A DNA stretch of 40,320 nt from an uncultured Bacteroidota bacterium (GCA_903861145.1 CAIOTH010000157.1:1-40320); one strand, 5' to 3'. Positions 1 through 9,728 are shown, numbered from the stretch's first letter. Notes: generated by a model from the sequence alone, not told the origin. Program-made: numbers and translations.

Positions 1-390
1 GAAATTAAGGAAACAGGCATGGTAAAAACCACTGATACCCATGGAAATTTTAGATTTCTGGTCCCTGATAGCGTGCACTTCACCAAATTGACCATAGGCC
101 CAACGAAAAATGGTGGGCTGTTTTTAGATAGTATAGGTGCGATTATTGCAGATAGCGAGGTAAACCTTGACACCGTATTACTTAAAACATCAATTGTAAT
201 TACGTTATACCCCGTTACGGATTTGCACGGAATTGAGGTTACTGATAAATTTATAAGAAGAGTTTCTTCTCAAGAAATCCATGTTGAGACATTCCAGTCT
301 CATGGAGTTACCTTACTTAGAGGTGATACAGAAAAGAAAACGCCTTTGCAGAAGATGAAAGATTTTTTTAAAAAGAAAAAAACATCATGA
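1..390 (+). CDS. Carboxypeptidase-regulatory-like protein, C-terminal part (5' truncated by window edge)
   Basis: The reading frame is open from the first base, so the visible part is the C-terminal end of a longer gene; the internal ATG at 19 is probably not the start. The piece 'TTDTHGNFRF' followed by alternating hydrophobic strands looks like the end of a carboxypeptidase-regulatory-like (CarboxypepD_reg) beta-sandwich, which in Bacteroidota is common at the N-terminus of outer membrane proteins and in small secreted proteins. The tail is strongly basic (a run of lysines before the stop), as in short stand-alone members. The stop overlaps the start of the next gene by 4 bases (ATGA), so the two are almost certainly co-transcribed. 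The family assignment is an inference from a short fragment. Confidence 0.6.
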   Translation, partial: EIKETGMVKTTDTHGNFRFLVPDSVHFTKLTIGPTKNGGLFLDSIGAIIADSEVNLDTVLLKTSIVITLYPVTDLHGIEVTDKFIRRVSSQEIHVETFQSHGVTLLRGDTEKKTPLQKMKDFFKKKKTS

Positions 391-785
391 AAAGGCTCCT
401 GCTTTTTATAGGATTAGTATGTTTTTCCCAAGCCGCTTTAGCACAAAAGCCGGCGGCGGCCAAAAAGCTAAGTCAGCGTTTAACCACGCAAGCTCAGTTT
501 CCGGGAGGAGATTCGGCGATGGTTGAGTTCATTCATGAAAACCTGCGCTATCCGCAAATGGAGAGGGATAATGATATACAAGGAAAAGTAGTTGTACGGT
601 TTATGATAGATAAAGCAGGGAATGTAGGGGATATTAAACTTGCGATGAAAGTTTCGCCTGGTTTGGATAAAGAGGCGCTGCGCGTAACCAATCTAATGCC
701 CACCTGGAAACCTGCGATGTACCACAATAAACCAATCACCGTTTACTATGTTTTACCTATAACATTCCGTTTGGAGAAAAGCTGA
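387..785 (+). CDS. Small secreted TonB C-terminal domain protein
   Basis: A 132-aa protein with a Sec signal peptide (basic MKR, hydrophobic core, 'ALAQ' cleavage site near residue 20) followed directly by a TonB C-terminal-like domain. The features that show this are 'AQFPGG', 'NLRYP', 'GKVVVRFMIDKAGNV', and the late 'WKPAM..KPI.V.Y.LPI.F' strand, all typical of Bacteroidota TonB-like domains. It lacks the usual N-terminal membrane anchor and proline-rich periplasm-spanning linker, so it is a soluble periplasmic protein rather than a full energy transducer. It is translationally coupled to the upstream carboxypeptidase-regulatory-like gene by a 4-base overlap. A role in binding an outer membrane partner is plausible but not shown. 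Confidence 0.8.
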   Translation: MKRLLLFIGLVCFSQAALAQKPAAAKKLSQRLTTQAQFPGGDSAMVEFIHENLRYPQMERDNDIQGKVVVRFMIDKAGNVGDIKLAMKVSPGLDKEALRVTNLMPTWKPAMYHNKPITVYYVLPITFRLEKS

Positions 786-806
786 TTAAATCTGATCTCT
801 GTTTTC

Positions 807-1571
807 TCACTGGATATAGTAATTGTAACTAATCGAATCAACCCTTGTGGTACTCATGCCGGCTGAATCGGCATACACCAATTGCGAACTGATATTACCA
901 CCGCTATAATTATAACTGTAATCGGTTGTGTTAGTTGTTGAGCCATTTACATAGGTAACCGACTTAACCGGGTTTGCCGAGGACGAACCTAAATATCCCT
1001 GGCCAAAATACAGGTTAGCCAAAGTATTTTTAAGACCGGTGTAATAGGTATAGGTATAAGTGCCACGGGGAAGCGAAGTATTTGTTGAATCGACAAGATT
1101 GTAAGCATGTTGCGTTATGTTGCCGTTAGTAATGGTAAAGCTTTCATTTAAAACAACTGCGTTAAAATCGTTGTACCATTTAACCCCTACCAAAAAACTA
1201 TTGCCGTCGTAAGTATATTTCTTTCTTATTCCCACTCCACCGGATGAAGTCAATATATTCGAGGTATCAACTACCGATTGGCTATTCCAGATATAATAAA
1301 TCGAATAAGCGGGTACACCATTTAGCTGAACCTCGGTAATGCTCTGCCCGTTGGAATAATGAAAGAAATAATGGTAGCGTGTAGAGTCATCATAGTAACC
1401 GCTAATAAGCTCTGTTGGAGAGTACAAATAAAGGGTACTCGTATGACTCGAATCGTCATAAACATTTGCAATTCTGGTAAAATGGAGTACCGTGGTATTG
1501 TTATCCTTTTTTTTACACGATGCAGAAAAAAGCAAAGCCACAGCAGCAAATAAATAAATCGTTTTCTTCAT
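807..1571 (-). CDS. Putative lipoprotein of unknown function
   Basis: A 254-aa protein beginning with a lipoprotein signal: MKK, a hydrophobic stretch and the lipobox 'FSASC' with Cys19, followed by lysines, which suggests membrane anchoring at that cysteine. The mature part is rich in Tyr, Ser, Thr and Asn, with repeated short strands such as 'YTYDGNSF', 'YTYTYYTG' and 'YSYNYSGGNI' that resemble YD-type beta-strand repeats seen in Bacteroidota lipoproteins (DUF4595-like). I cannot assign a ligand or reaction. It is convergent with the TonB-like gene, 21 bp apart, and divergent from the membrane glycosyltransferase-like gene, so it is probably monocistronic. Confidence 0.72.
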   Translation of the reverse strand: MKKTIYLFAAVALLFSASCKKKDNNTTVLHFTRIANVYDDSSHTSTLYLYSPTELISGYYDDSTRYHYFFHYSNGQSITEVQLNGVPAYSIYYIWNSQSVVDTSNILTSSGGVGIRKKYTYDGNSFLVGVKWYNDFNAVVLNESFTITNGNITQHAYNLVDSTNTSLPRGTYTYTYYTGLKNTLANLYFGQGYLGSSSANPVKSVTYVNGSTTNTTDYSYNYSGGNISSQLVYADSAGMSTTRVDSISYNYYIQ

Positions 1572-1810
1572 ACCAGATTATAGGTTTATAGCCAGCAATA
1601 AAAAGCTGATTTTCTTGAACGTAAATATGAATCAAAAAAACTATAAAGCAACACGTAATTGCATGACCATTGCAGCGCACAAATAAGAGAGAGTAAACAT
1701 TATTGTCTAAAATTGGGTGTTGTGCGATCTCTCTGTGGAATTTATTTATAGATTTGTTAAGATAGGCCAGGTAAATTGCATCTGCCTATATCGCTATATA
1801 AAACTCAACC

Positions 1811-3649
1811 ATGACCCGCTTTTCCGTTACAAAAATCCTGATTTCAATTCTATTATTTATTGGCCTGGTTTCGTACACAAAAATCCCTCAAATAGCAGAT
1901 TATTGTTACTGGCACACCAAAGTTTTTATAAAGAACGGATGCTGCTTTCCACGGATTCGAACATGGAATATAGGATTGGATGCTGAAGAAATAAAAAGAT
2001 TACTCCCGACCAATGCAACGGTATTTTTTCAATTCAAAGAAAAGAGCAGCACAGCCGATTCAATAGGGAAGGTAGCTGATGAAATAATCTACCAGTTCTA
2101 TCCCTTAAAAGTTAAAGTATACGATTCAATCCACATAAAAGCTACTGAACCAAACTATGTAATTGATTATACCGGTACCTTATATCCCAACGCGTCTTTC
2201 TTAAATTTAAAATCCGGACAAAAGCTGGTTGATATTAATCACACCGGTTTTTTAGAGGCTAAACCTGGTATTCAACAACCAGAATACATTAAAGTATTTT
2301 GGTTCCTCATTCTTTCCGTCTTTTATATAGTTATTGGTTGCCTGCTTCTAAATCTTTTGAAATTTAAAGCAACCGGGTGGTTGCATTTACTTACAACCGG
2401 TTACCTGGGCGGGCTTTTAATTGCAAACATAATTATTGGCCTGGAGCTTCTGGCAGGCTTTAGCCTTAGCAAATTGTTGGTTTTAGCAACAAGTGGTATT
2501 CTAACAATAATTTTCATGAGTCTTAATCGGTTTAAAATCAAAGCTATTTTTCCGCAGCCACGCACACAAACAGCTTTGCCGATTGGCAAATATACTTTGC
2601 TATATAGAAGTATATTAGGTTTTACTGTGTTTGTTGCGGGTTTAGTAATATACCTATGCGTTATAAGGCCCGTTGACTACGGTGATGCCATAAGCTTCTG
2701 GATGCTGAAATCGCAGATGATTTTCCATCACAAAGCATTTGTTTTTGAGCCGGTACCACATGCCGATTACCCTATTTTAGTGTCTTTATCAGTTTCAACC
2801 AATTATGCATTAATAAACATGATTTCGGATGAAATTGCGGGATGGGGTGTTGCCCTTATTTACATTTGCCTGCTTAGCCAAATTTACTCCGGCACCTATA
2901 TGTTTACCAGGGATAAATTGATTTCGCTAATAACTGTTGTTTTATATGTATTGCTATATTTTTATCCATATATAACTATAACACCAACGGGTGATCAGTG
3001 GATAATGGTTTTCTTAACATGCACTGCAATCAATGCTATATTGTATATCTTAAACAGGCAAAATGAGCACCTGGTTTTATCATTCTTCTTTGCCATAGGG
3101 TTAACATTAACCAAGCAGGAAGGCCTTGTTTATTCGTCCTTCATCGGCTTTCTGATTTTGTTCTTTACATTTTCGGGATTTAGAACCGTTAAGCCGTGGT
3201 TGGTATTTATTGCATTTTCCATGTTGGGCATATTAACTTTTAGCTGGAAGGCTTTTCTGCTTAAAAAGGGTTTTTATAATGGCCAATCCGATTTTACTAA
3301 CGAGGCAATTTCATTAACCAAAATTTACAAGTTGATCAAAACCCAAATGCTAACGCTTAACTCTTCTGATCTTCAGAAGGGCTTAGTTATGGGTATCTTA
3401 ATTGCGTTTGCTTCCATTTATAAAAAAATGCAGTTGATTGAAGTTCAGTTCCTGGTTTTCCTGATTTTCCTCTCCTGGTTTTTTACTTTTTTTTCCATAC
3501 TGCCCTGGAGCCTTGATAGCATGGTTCGGCTGGGTTGGACTGCAACTCCGAGGCTCGCGGTACAATCATCGCCACTGATAGTTATTTTAATTGGTGTGCT
3601 TTGCCGCGATAGGATATTAGAAGCTATTAAACCAGAAACCCGTGCTTAG
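1811..3649 (+). CDS. Multi-pass membrane protein, GT-C-type glycosyltransferase-like
   Basis: A 612-aa protein with an N-terminal membrane segment, an extracytoplasmic loop of roughly 120 residues, and about eleven further hydrophobic segments from residue 155 on. The segment 'VDYGDAISFWMLKSQM' followed by 'HADYPILVSL', and later 'TPTGDQW' and 'LTKQEGLVYSSF', resemble the acidic-loop and K.EG motifs of Bacteroidota GT-C family membrane proteins that use polyprenyl-phosphate sugars. Substrate and product cannot be read from the sequence. An overlapping 89-aa frame at 1717-1986 is a shadow. The gene stands between a divergent lipoprotein and a co-directional lipoprotein with a gap of about 100 bp. 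The GT-C call is an inference from topology and loop motifs. Confidence 0.6.
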   Translation: MTRFSVTKILISILLFIGLVSYTKIPQIADYCYWHTKVFIKNGCCFPRIRTWNIGLDAEEIKRLLPTNATVFFQFKEKSSTADSIGKVADEIIYQFYPLKVKVYDSIHIKATEPNYVIDYTGTLYPNASFLNLKSGQKLVDINHTGFLEAKPGIQQPEYIKVFWFLILSVFYIVIGCLLLNLLKFKATGWLHLLTTGYLGGLLIANIIIGLELLAGFSLSKLLVLATSGILTIIFMSLNRFKIKAIFPQPRTQTALPIGKYTLLYRSILGFTVFVAGLVIYLCVIRPVDYGDAISFWMLKSQMIFHHKAFVFEPVPHADYPILVSLSVSTNYALINMISDEIAGWGVALIYICLLSQIYSGTYMFTRDKLISLITVVLYVLLYFYPYITITPTGDQWIMVFLTCTAINAILYILNRQNEHLVLSFFFAIGLTLTKQEGLVYSSFIGFLILFFTFSGFRTVKPWLVFIAFSMLGILTFSWKAFLLKKGFYNGQSDFTNEAISLTKIYKLIKTQMLTLNSSDLQKGLVMGILIAFASIYKKMQLIEVQFLVFLIFLSWFFTFFSILPWSLDSMVRLGWTATPRLAVQSSPLIVILIGVLCRDRILEAIKPETRA

Positions 3650-3750
3650 AGGCAAGTAGAAACAACTACTGCGCCTCATTTAACCCAATGTGGTTTCTTA
3701 ACATCCTCGTACTTGTTCACTCCATTATTTCTAATACTTTTGCCAACCTT

Positions 3751-4800
3751 ATGAAATTTATTTATTCCTTTTTGGCATTGGCTCTTATTATGCTCTCGGG
3801 TTGCAAGCAGGACTTTCAGGTTACTGTATCTAAATACGTTGATACCCCCGTTATATATGGCCTGTTAGCTACCCACGATTATGGCAATGATGGAAACACG
3901 CATTACATCAGGATTCAAAAAGGATACCTTTTAAAAGGAAACGCCTACCTGGCCGCCGGCGTTACCGATTCCATTTATTACCCTGATAACCTGTCAGTAA
4001 AACTCATCTCCTCTAATGGATTCAGCACCTTTACACTTAGCCGTGTTGATGGCGCCACTGTAGGATTAAATAAAGATACCGGCATATTCGCCAACACGCC
4101 AAATTACCTTTATACTTTCCATCAGCTACTTGATTCAACCCGAAACTATACCCTGGTGGTGACCAAAAATGGTGGTGCAGATACCCTAGCCATAGCAAGC
4201 ACTGCGCTAGTAAACAACTGGAAAATTTATTCGCCCTCAAACCTGGGCCTTTCTACTATTCCATTTGCCAACGCCAGCCCTGCAACTTTAACCTGGAGCG
4301 CGGCCTCAAATGCAGGTGTTTATGACCTGACCGTCCGTTTCTTTTATAGAGAGTATATAGCCGCCACTAGTACACTTTCGAAAGATACTTTTATTGACAT
4401 TCCGATTTTTACCTCTTTTATACCAACGGGTAGCAATAATACTGTTTCATACACCCTGGCAGCAAGTGTTTTTTTAAGTTACATGGCCGAACACATAACC
4501 CGAGACCCGCTTGTTTATAGGACATTTAACAACCAGGCCGGGATGCAGTTTAAATTTGCTGCAGGCGGAACCGACTTAACCAATTATTTCATCTCGCAAG
4601 AATCTCAAAGCGGGCTAACATCAAGCAATGCCCTTCCTGCATTTACCAATGTAGCAGGTGGGGTAGGTTTGCTGTCAAGCCGTGAGTATCAAGAGGTTGA
4701 CAATATACTTTTAAGTAACGCGGGCCTCGATACCCTTGCCTGCGACCCTACCGCAAGCTTCCTGAACTTCAAAAACAGTTCCGGGAATATCTGCCACTGA
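3751..4800 (+). CDS. DUF4249-like lipoprotein
   Basis: I place the start at the ATG at 3751 rather than the upstream ATG at 3688, because it gives a textbook lipoprotein signal 'MKFIYSFLALALIMLSGC' with Cys18 as the lipidated residue; the earlier start would bury it. The 349-aa product has 'VDTPVIYGLLATHD' and 'HYIRIQKGYL', then several immunoglobulin-like strands, and a conserved 'GGVGLLSSREYQEVDNILL' near the end. This layout resembles the DUF4249 family of Bacteroidota, whose genes often lie beside TonB-dependent receptors, though none is adjacent here. Function is unknown. Location is predicted to be the cell envelope. Confidence 0.68.
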   Translation: MKFIYSFLALALIMLSGCKQDFQVTVSKYVDTPVIYGLLATHDYGNDGNTHYIRIQKGYLLKGNAYLAAGVTDSIYYPDNLSVKLISSNGFSTFTLSRVDGATVGLNKDTGIFANTPNYLYTFHQLLDSTRNYTLVVTKNGGADTLAIASTALVNNWKIYSPSNLGLSTIPFANASPATLTWSAASNAGVYDLTVRFFYREYIAATSTLSKDTFIDIPIFTSFIPTGSNNTVSYTLAASVFLSYMAEHITRDPLVYRTFNNQAGMQFKFAAGGTDLTNYFISQESQSGLTSSNALPAFTNVAGGVGLLSSREYQEVDNILLSNAGLDTLACDPTASFLNFKNSSGNICH

Positions 4801-4809
4801 CAAATTGAC

Positions 4810-4839
4810 TTGTCTTAATATCGCCCAAACGTAAATTTA
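4810..4839 (+). promoter_or_regulatory. Candidate Bacteroidota-type promoter for dnaK
   Basis: TTG at 4810-4812 is followed after 19 bases by TAAATTTA at 4832-4839. The Bacteroidota housekeeping consensus is TTTG, about 19-21 bases, then TAnnTTTG, so the -7 box has one mismatch and the -33 box is partial. It would start transcription near 4846 and give a leader of about 105 bases, within which an inverted repeat (TTTTGG 4848-4853, CCAAAA 4867-4872) lies. Confidence 0.35.
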
Positions 4840-4950
4840 ACATGGAGTTTTGGCAGTAGTTGTTCTCCAAAATGTCAATTTTGTGCCGATTAGGCTACTT
4901 CTATGGCAGTGGCACATGTATTGATAAAGTGCTGCCATAAAACACTAAAC

Positions 4951-6876
4951 ATGGGAAAAATAATAGGAATTGACTTAGGAACCACTAACAGTTGCGTGTC
5001 CGTAATGGAAGGTAGCGACCCTGTCGTTATTCAAAATGATGAAGGAAGGAGAACTACCCCATCTATTGTTGCGTTTTTGAACAATGGTGAAAGAAAAGTA
5101 GGCGACCCTGCTAAACGTCAGGCTATAACCAACCCTACTAAAACTATACAAAGCATTAAGCGTTTAATGGGCTTACGTTACAGTGAAGCGGCTAAAGAAA
5201 TAGCCCGCGCTCCTTTTAAAGTAGTAAAAGGCGATAACGACACTATACGTGTAGATATTGATGGCAGGCTTTATACCCCGCAGGAAATTTCGGCAATGGT
5301 GCTTCAAAAAATGAAGAAAACAGCCGAAGATTACCTTGGCCAAACCGTAACCGAAGCCGTTATTACAGTACCGGCTTACTTTAACGATAGCCAAAGACAA
5401 GCTACCAAAGAAGCAGGCGAAATTGCCGGCTTAAAGGTGAGGAGAATTTTGAACGAACCTACCGCAGCCGCTTTAGCTTACGGCCTTGATAAGCAACACA
5501 AAGATGTGCACGTAGCTGTATACGATTTGGGTGGTGGTACTTTCGACGTTTCGATACTTGAAATGGGTGATGGTGTATTTGAAGTAAAATCTACTAATGG
5601 TGATACTCACTTGGGTGGTGATGACTTCGATAACGAAATAATACAGTGGTTGGCTAACGAATTTCAAACTGAAGAAAGAGTTGACTTACGTAAAGACCCT
5701 ATGGCTTTACAGCGCTTAAAAGAAGCTGCCGAAAAGGCCAAGATTGAACTTTCGTCAAGCCAGGAAACTGAAATTAACCTACCTTATATTACAGCAGTTG
5801 AAGGCACACCAAAGCACTTAGTAAAGAAACTTACACGTGCTAAGTTTGAGCAACTTTGCGATGCCCTTGTACAGCGTACTATTAAACCTTGCGAGCAAGC
5901 GTTAAAAGATGCAGGTTTAAATATTAGCCAGATTGACGAGGTAATCCTGGTAGGTGGTTCAACCCGTATCCCTAAAATTCAGGAAATAGTTGAGAAATTC
6001 TTCGGCAAAAAACCTTCGAAAGGTGTTAATCCTGATGAGGTAGTAGCAGTAGGTGCAGGTATACAGGGTGGTATTTTGAGCGGCGATGTGAAGGATGATA
6101 TCGTGTTGGTTGACGTAACCCCGCTTTCGGTAGGTTTGGAAACGATGGGTGGTGTAATGACCCGCTTAATCGAGTCGAACACAACTATCCCTACTAAGAA
6201 ATCGCAAATATTCACAACTGCGCAGGATAACCAACCATCGGTTGAAATACACGTATTGCAGGGAGAAAGAGCGATGGCTAAAGACAACCGTACTTTAGGC
6301 CGTTTCCACTTAGATGGAATTCCACCCGCACAAAGGGGTACACCACAGGTTGAAGTAACTTTTGATTTAGATGCGAACGGTATTTTGCAAGTACACGCAA
6401 AAGATAAAGGCACCGGTAAAGAACATTCAATCCGTATTGAAGCTTCTACCGGCTTATCTAAAGAAGAAGTTGAGAAGATGAAAGCAGAAGCTAAAGCCAA
6501 CGAAGACATTGACAAAAAAGCACGTGAAAAGGCGGAGAAGCTGAACATGGTTGATTCGTTAATCTTCCAAACCGAAAAACAGTTGAAAGAAGTAGGAGAT
6601 AAAATACCTGCCGATAAAAAAGCAGCGCTTGAAACTGCCCTAACTGAAGTAAAAGCCGCTAAAGAGGCTAATGACGATGCCCGTTTAGATGCAGCAGCAG
6701 AAGCTTTGAACAAGGCATGGGAAGCAGCAAGCCAGGATATTTATAACGCTACTCAACAACAAAACGCAGCCCCTGGTGCAGAACAAAACCACGGTGCTAA
6801 TAACGGTGGACCTGAGGCAGGACCTGAAAATGTAACTGATGTTAGTTACGAAGAAGTGAAGGACGATAAAAAATAA
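4951..6876 (+). CDS. dnaK: Molecular chaperone DnaK (Hsp70)
   Basis: The product is the ATP-dependent Hsp70 chaperone that, with DnaJ and GrpE, holds and refolds unfolded cytosolic proteins. The start is set at the ATG at 4951, giving '[20 protein letters not shown]', the canonical N-terminus; a 16-codon upstream extension from 4903 is not family-like. The nucleotide-binding domain shows the phosphate loop (IDLGTTNS), '[14 protein letters not shown]', '[14 protein letters not shown]', '[13 protein letters not shown]' and '[13 protein letters not shown]'. The substrate-binding domain with '[14 protein letters not shown]' follows, then the helical lid, and a Gly/Asn-rich tail ending in 'YEEVKDDKK', the conserved EEVD-like bacterial ending. 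Length (641 aa) is normal. No dnaJ or grpE is adjacent, which is usual in this phylum. A strong terminator follows 44 bases after the stop. Confidence 0.98.
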   Translation: MGKIIGIDLGTTNSCVSVMEGSDPVVIQNDEGRRTTPSIVAFLNNGERKVGDPAKRQAITNPTKTIQSIKRLMGLRYSEAAKEIARAPFKVVKGDNDTIRVDIDGRLYTPQEISAMVLQKMKKTAEDYLGQTVTEAVITVPAYFNDSQRQATKEAGEIAGLKVRRILNEPTAAALAYGLDKQHKDVHVAVYDLGGGTFDVSILEMGDGVFEVKSTNGDTHLGGDDFDNEIIQWLANEFQTEERVDLRKDPMALQRLKEAAEKAKIELSSSQETEINLPYITAVEGTPKHLVKKLTRAKFEQLCDALVQRTIKPCEQALKDAGLNISQIDEVILVGGSTRIPKIQEIVEKFFGKKPSKGVNPDEVVAVGAGIQGGILSGDVKDDIVLVDVTPLSVGLETMGGVMTRLIESNTTIPTKKSQIFTTAQDNQPSVEIHVLQGERAMAKDNRTLGRFHLDGIPPAQRGTPQVEVTFDLDANGILQVHAKDKGTGKEHSIRIEASTGLSKEEVEKMKAEAKANEDIDKKAREKAEKLNMVDSLIFQTEKQLKEVGDKIPADKKAALETALTEVKAAKEANDDARLDAAAEALNKAWEAASQDIYNATQQQNAAPGAEQNHGANNGGPEAGPENVTDVSYEEVKDDKK

Positions 6877-6920
6877 TACCCAACTTGTTGGATGTTGCCA
6901 TGGTTTCTATCATAGGCGAC

Positions 6921-6947
6921 AACCCCGCTCAAAAGGCGGGGTTTTTT
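6921..6947 (+). terminator. Rho-independent terminator of dnaK
   Basis: Stem CCCCGC (6923-6928) pairs with GCGGGG (6936-6941), extended by flanking A/T pairs, with a 7-base loop and a run of six T from 6942. It lies 44 bases after the dnaK stop and points in the gene's direction. Confidence 0.9.
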
Positions 6948-7146
6948 ATTTGTAGAAGCCAAAGATGTTAGGCAACTATAATCTGCCTTGAGGTGAGAAA
7001 TTGCGACAAATCACTTAGCTACTTTATGCATCCATATTTATTGGCCTGTCCAATAATGAAAAATATTTATCTGCAACATTATTATTAGATTTACGAACAG
7101 CGGTTATAGTTTAGGCCGTGTTTCACCGAAGGGTAAAACCCAAACC

Positions 7147-8685
7147 ATGAATGCATTGAAGCATTTCAACCAAAACGTCGCTGGCGTGAAGTATTTAATT
7201 ATTGGCCTATTGCTCATTTTAAGCGCCCAAACAGCAAATGCACAGCATTTCAGTAATTTGTATTATGATCGTCGCCCATCTATGCTCTTCGGTTCCATCA
7301 AATCTTATGGAGAGAATTACTACGTAACCGGGGTAACTGATAACAAAAATACACCGTATTATGAAAAAGCACTATTTGGAAGGATAAGGCTGGATGGAAG
7401 CGTTGATTCTATTTATTCAATAGTGGATAGTAACAAACGCAACTATGCCTTATTTGATAATAACTTAAGGAGAACCGCGGATGGTAATTTTATAACTTGC
7501 GGTTTTATTGACGATAGCTTAGAACGGGCTTTTATAATGAAGATTGACACTGCCGGGAATATCTTACTGTGGCATGAATACACAGATACGGCAACTCGTT
7601 TCTTTCAGGCCATGGATGTTTTAGAAATACCCGGGCAAGGCTACATGCTCCTAATTAATGCAAATTATAATAGCAAGGCCTACGTACTCGTTTACAGAAC
7701 AGACACGTTAGGAGATACTATCAATCAAAATTTAAAACATCAATCAGGAAATACTGTCCCATGGATAATGAGTAGAATGTTAAATGGTCACTATATGATA
7801 GGGTCCGCTAACAGTAAGCAAGGTAATACGCCTTTTTGGACTCAAACCTGGCTAATAGAAATTGACAGCTCAGGTAACACCGAAAGAAGCTGGTTAGATG
7901 CAGATGCTCACACTGGCTGGCCATTGAGTATGTTACAAACCAGCGATAGTGGTTGGATTATTACAAGGCAGCGAATGGATTTTGATGTGGCCGATTTCCA
8001 GCAGTTTAAAGCTTCGGTATTAAAAATGGATAAGAATTTTAATCGACAATGGGAGTTAGTGCTGGGTGATTCAAGCGACGCGACGGGATTTTATGATGTT
8101 CAGGCGCTGCCCGATGGCAACTTCGTCGCCTGTGGCACAACTCCTACATGGGGTTATGATTCCGCCTACTATTGGGGATGGTTGATAAAGTTTGATTCTT
8201 CCGGCAATGTAATATGGGATAGGAAGTTTCCTGGGATGGCAAGATACGGGGCAGAAAGCAATCTATCTTCTTTGGAAGTACTGCCAAATGGTGATTTACT
8301 TGCGTGCGGGCAAGTAGATCTGACGGTAGATATAGGAATAACGCCGATTCAATATGGCTGGATAGTAAGAACAGATAGTTTGGGATGCGTTTTGGAAAAT
8401 TGCTTTTTAACGGATTTGCAAGAGCCTAAACCTATCAAGTCGCTAAACATAAAAATCTATCCTAACCCTGCAGGAAATGAATGCCTCCTCAAAATTGATG
8501 AACCCCGCCAAATGCAAAGCGCATCCATTTTTGATAATGTTGGGAGAGAGGTGATGCCTTTGTTTAACAACCAGCAGCTTTCGATATTTAATATTAACTG
8601 CAATCCGCTTTCACCCGATTTGTATTTTGTCAGAGTTGTGAATAGCGATGGAGAGGTGGGGATAGTAAAGTTTGTAAAGCAATAA
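7147..8685 (+). CDS. Secreted T9SS type A sorting-domain protein with beta-propeller-like repeats
   Basis: A 512-aa secreted protein. The N-terminus has a basic stretch, a hydrophobic core and 'ANAQ' as the likely cleavage site near residue 33. The body carries repeated units in which a strand ending 'G(Y/W)L.K.D.SGN..W' is followed by a 'DGN(F/L)(V/I)(A/T)CG' turn (for example 'ALPDGNFVACG', 'VLPNGDLLACG'), a pattern of bacterial beta-propeller cargo. The last ~75 residues are a type A T9SS sorting domain: 'IKIYPNPAGNECLLKID', 'ASIFDNVGREV', 'LYFVRVVN'. It is therefore expected to cross the outer membrane by T9SS and be released or anchored. Its ligand or enzyme activity is unknown. Upstream lies a 19-bp perfect inverted repeat at 7038-7056. 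Confidence 0.85.
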   Translation: MNALKHFNQNVAGVKYLIIGLLLILSAQTANAQHFSNLYYDRRPSMLFGSIKSYGENYYVTGVTDNKNTPYYEKALFGRIRLDGSVDSIYSIVDSNKRNYALFDNNLRRTADGNFITCGFIDDSLERAFIMKIDTAGNILLWHEYTDTATRFFQAMDVLEIPGQGYMLLINANYNSKAYVLVYRTDTLGDTINQNLKHQSGNTVPWIMSRMLNGHYMIGSANSKQGNTPFWTQTWLIEIDSSGNTERSWLDADAHTGWPLSMLQTSDSGWIITRQRMDFDVADFQQFKASVLKMDKNFNRQWELVLGDSSDATGFYDVQALPDGNFVACGTTPTWGYDSAYYWGWLIKFDSSGNVIWDRKFPGMARYGAESNLSSLEVLPNGDLLACGQVDLTVDIGITPIQYGWIVRTDSLGCVLENCFLTDLQEPKPIKSLNIKIYPNPAGNECLLKIDEPRQMQSASIFDNVGREVMPLFNNQQLSIFNINCNPLSPDLYFVRVVNSDGEVGIVKFVKQ

Positions 8686-8690
8686 ATTCC

Positions 8691-8708
8691 CAGCAAAAAA
8701 TTTTGCTG
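8691..8708. repeat. Inverted repeat between two co-directional genes
   Basis: CAGCAAAA (8691-8698), two A, then TTTTGCTG (8701-8708): a perfect 8-bp inverted repeat starting 5 bases after the stop of the T9SS cargo gene. It could be a weak hairpin at the mRNA 3' end, but the stem is A/T rich and no T run follows, so I do not call it a terminator. Confidence 0.4.
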
Positions 8709-8760
8709 CACGAATACTTGCGAATTATAAAATATAACTATGTTCATATAAAATAACCGC

Positions 8761-9633
8761 ATGGAAGAAACTACACCCTCGCCCTCCCTCGCCAAACAAA
8801 TTTTCTATTATCCCATAACGCGCATTTTTTTAGGTCTGGTAGTAATAATCGGTGCCCTTGCCTTGTTTCAATTCAGCACATCCTGGTTATTAAAACTGGC
8901 GCATGTTGCTAATGATGCTCATAAAACTATACTGAGCATCGAGGCCCCGCTTGTTACGCTGCTGGCTTATACCCTTTTATATAAGTATTACGAAAAGCGA
9001 AACGTTGATGAATTGAGCCTAAGGGCTTTGCCCGGTTCTTTATTATCGGGTGCATTACTAGGTATAGGTTTGCAATCGCTGGTTATACTCGTCATATATT
9101 TAATGGGCGGTTACACTGTGGTTTCAATCAACCCGGTTAGCTTTATTCTTCCGGGATTGCTCATTGCCTTTACTTCCGGTATCATGGAAGAGGTTTTGTT
9201 TCGTGGTGTTCTTTTTAGAATTGTGAGCGAAAAGTGGGGGATTGTTGTTGCCCTGACCGTTTCAGCATTTTTGTTTGGGGCATTGCATTTAAAGAATCCA
9301 AACAGCAGTTGGTATTCGGCAATTGCCATAGCTATTGAGGCCGGTATTTTATTAGGCGCGTGTTATGTATATGCAGGTAATCTTTGGCTGCCCATTGGCG
9401 TTCACTTTGGCTGGAATTTTGCCGAGGCCGATTTATTTGGTGGGGTGCTATCGGGTAACGTAATTAATAAAACACTGATCACTGCAAAGTTTACGGGTTC
9501 TGAATACTTAACCGGTGGGGCCTTCGGCCCTGAAAACTCTCTTCCATCTATACTTATTTGCACGGGTGCAGGGGTTTTACTTTTATGGTTGGCATATAAA
9601 AAGGGAAAACAGGGTAATATAGCCGCGATGTAA
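8761..9633 (+). CDS. CPBP family intramembrane metalloprotease
   Basis: A 290-aa membrane protein with about eight hydrophobic segments. It has the three signatures of the CPBP/Abi (CAAX protease 2, Rce1-like) family: 'EEVLFRG' with E143, E144 and R148, then 'FGALHL' with H176, then 'GVHFGWN' with H215 and N219. In the family these glutamates and histidines form the active site inside the membrane. The protease would cleave peptides in or near the inner membrane; the substrate is unknown, and some members protect against bacteriocins or process signals. No prenylation partner or peptide gene is seen next door. The gene starts 75 bp after the T9SS cargo stop and may share its transcript. Confidence 0.9.
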   Translation: MEETTPSPSLAKQIFYYPITRIFLGLVVIIGALALFQFSTSWLLKLAHVANDAHKTILSIEAPLVTLLAYTLLYKYYEKRNVDELSLRALPGSLLSGALLGIGLQSLVILVIYLMGGYTVVSINPVSFILPGLLIAFTSGIMEEVLFRGVLFRIVSEKWGIVVALTVSAFLFGALHLKNPNSSWYSAIAIAIEAGILLGACYVYAGNLWLPIGVHFGWNFAEADLFGGVLSGNVINKTLITAKFTGSEYLTGGAFGPENSLPSILICTGAGVLLLWLAYKKGKQGNIAAM

Positions 9634-9728
9634 CACTTAATATTTTATCGGATTACGCTACTTTACTGAATATCAGCAGGCTAATTCGCTGGCGGCAATC
9701 TTCTTTTATTTATTTGCAATCCATACGC

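Noticed and set aside
1717-1986. An 89-aa frame overlapping the GT-C gene start
   Set aside because: It is out of frame with a gene that has a clear membrane protein pattern and has no features of its own.
5979-6713. A 244-aa open frame opposite dnaK
   Set aside because: It lies fully inside the conserved dnaK gene; its serine/alanine-rich product is a by-product of the DnaK codons.
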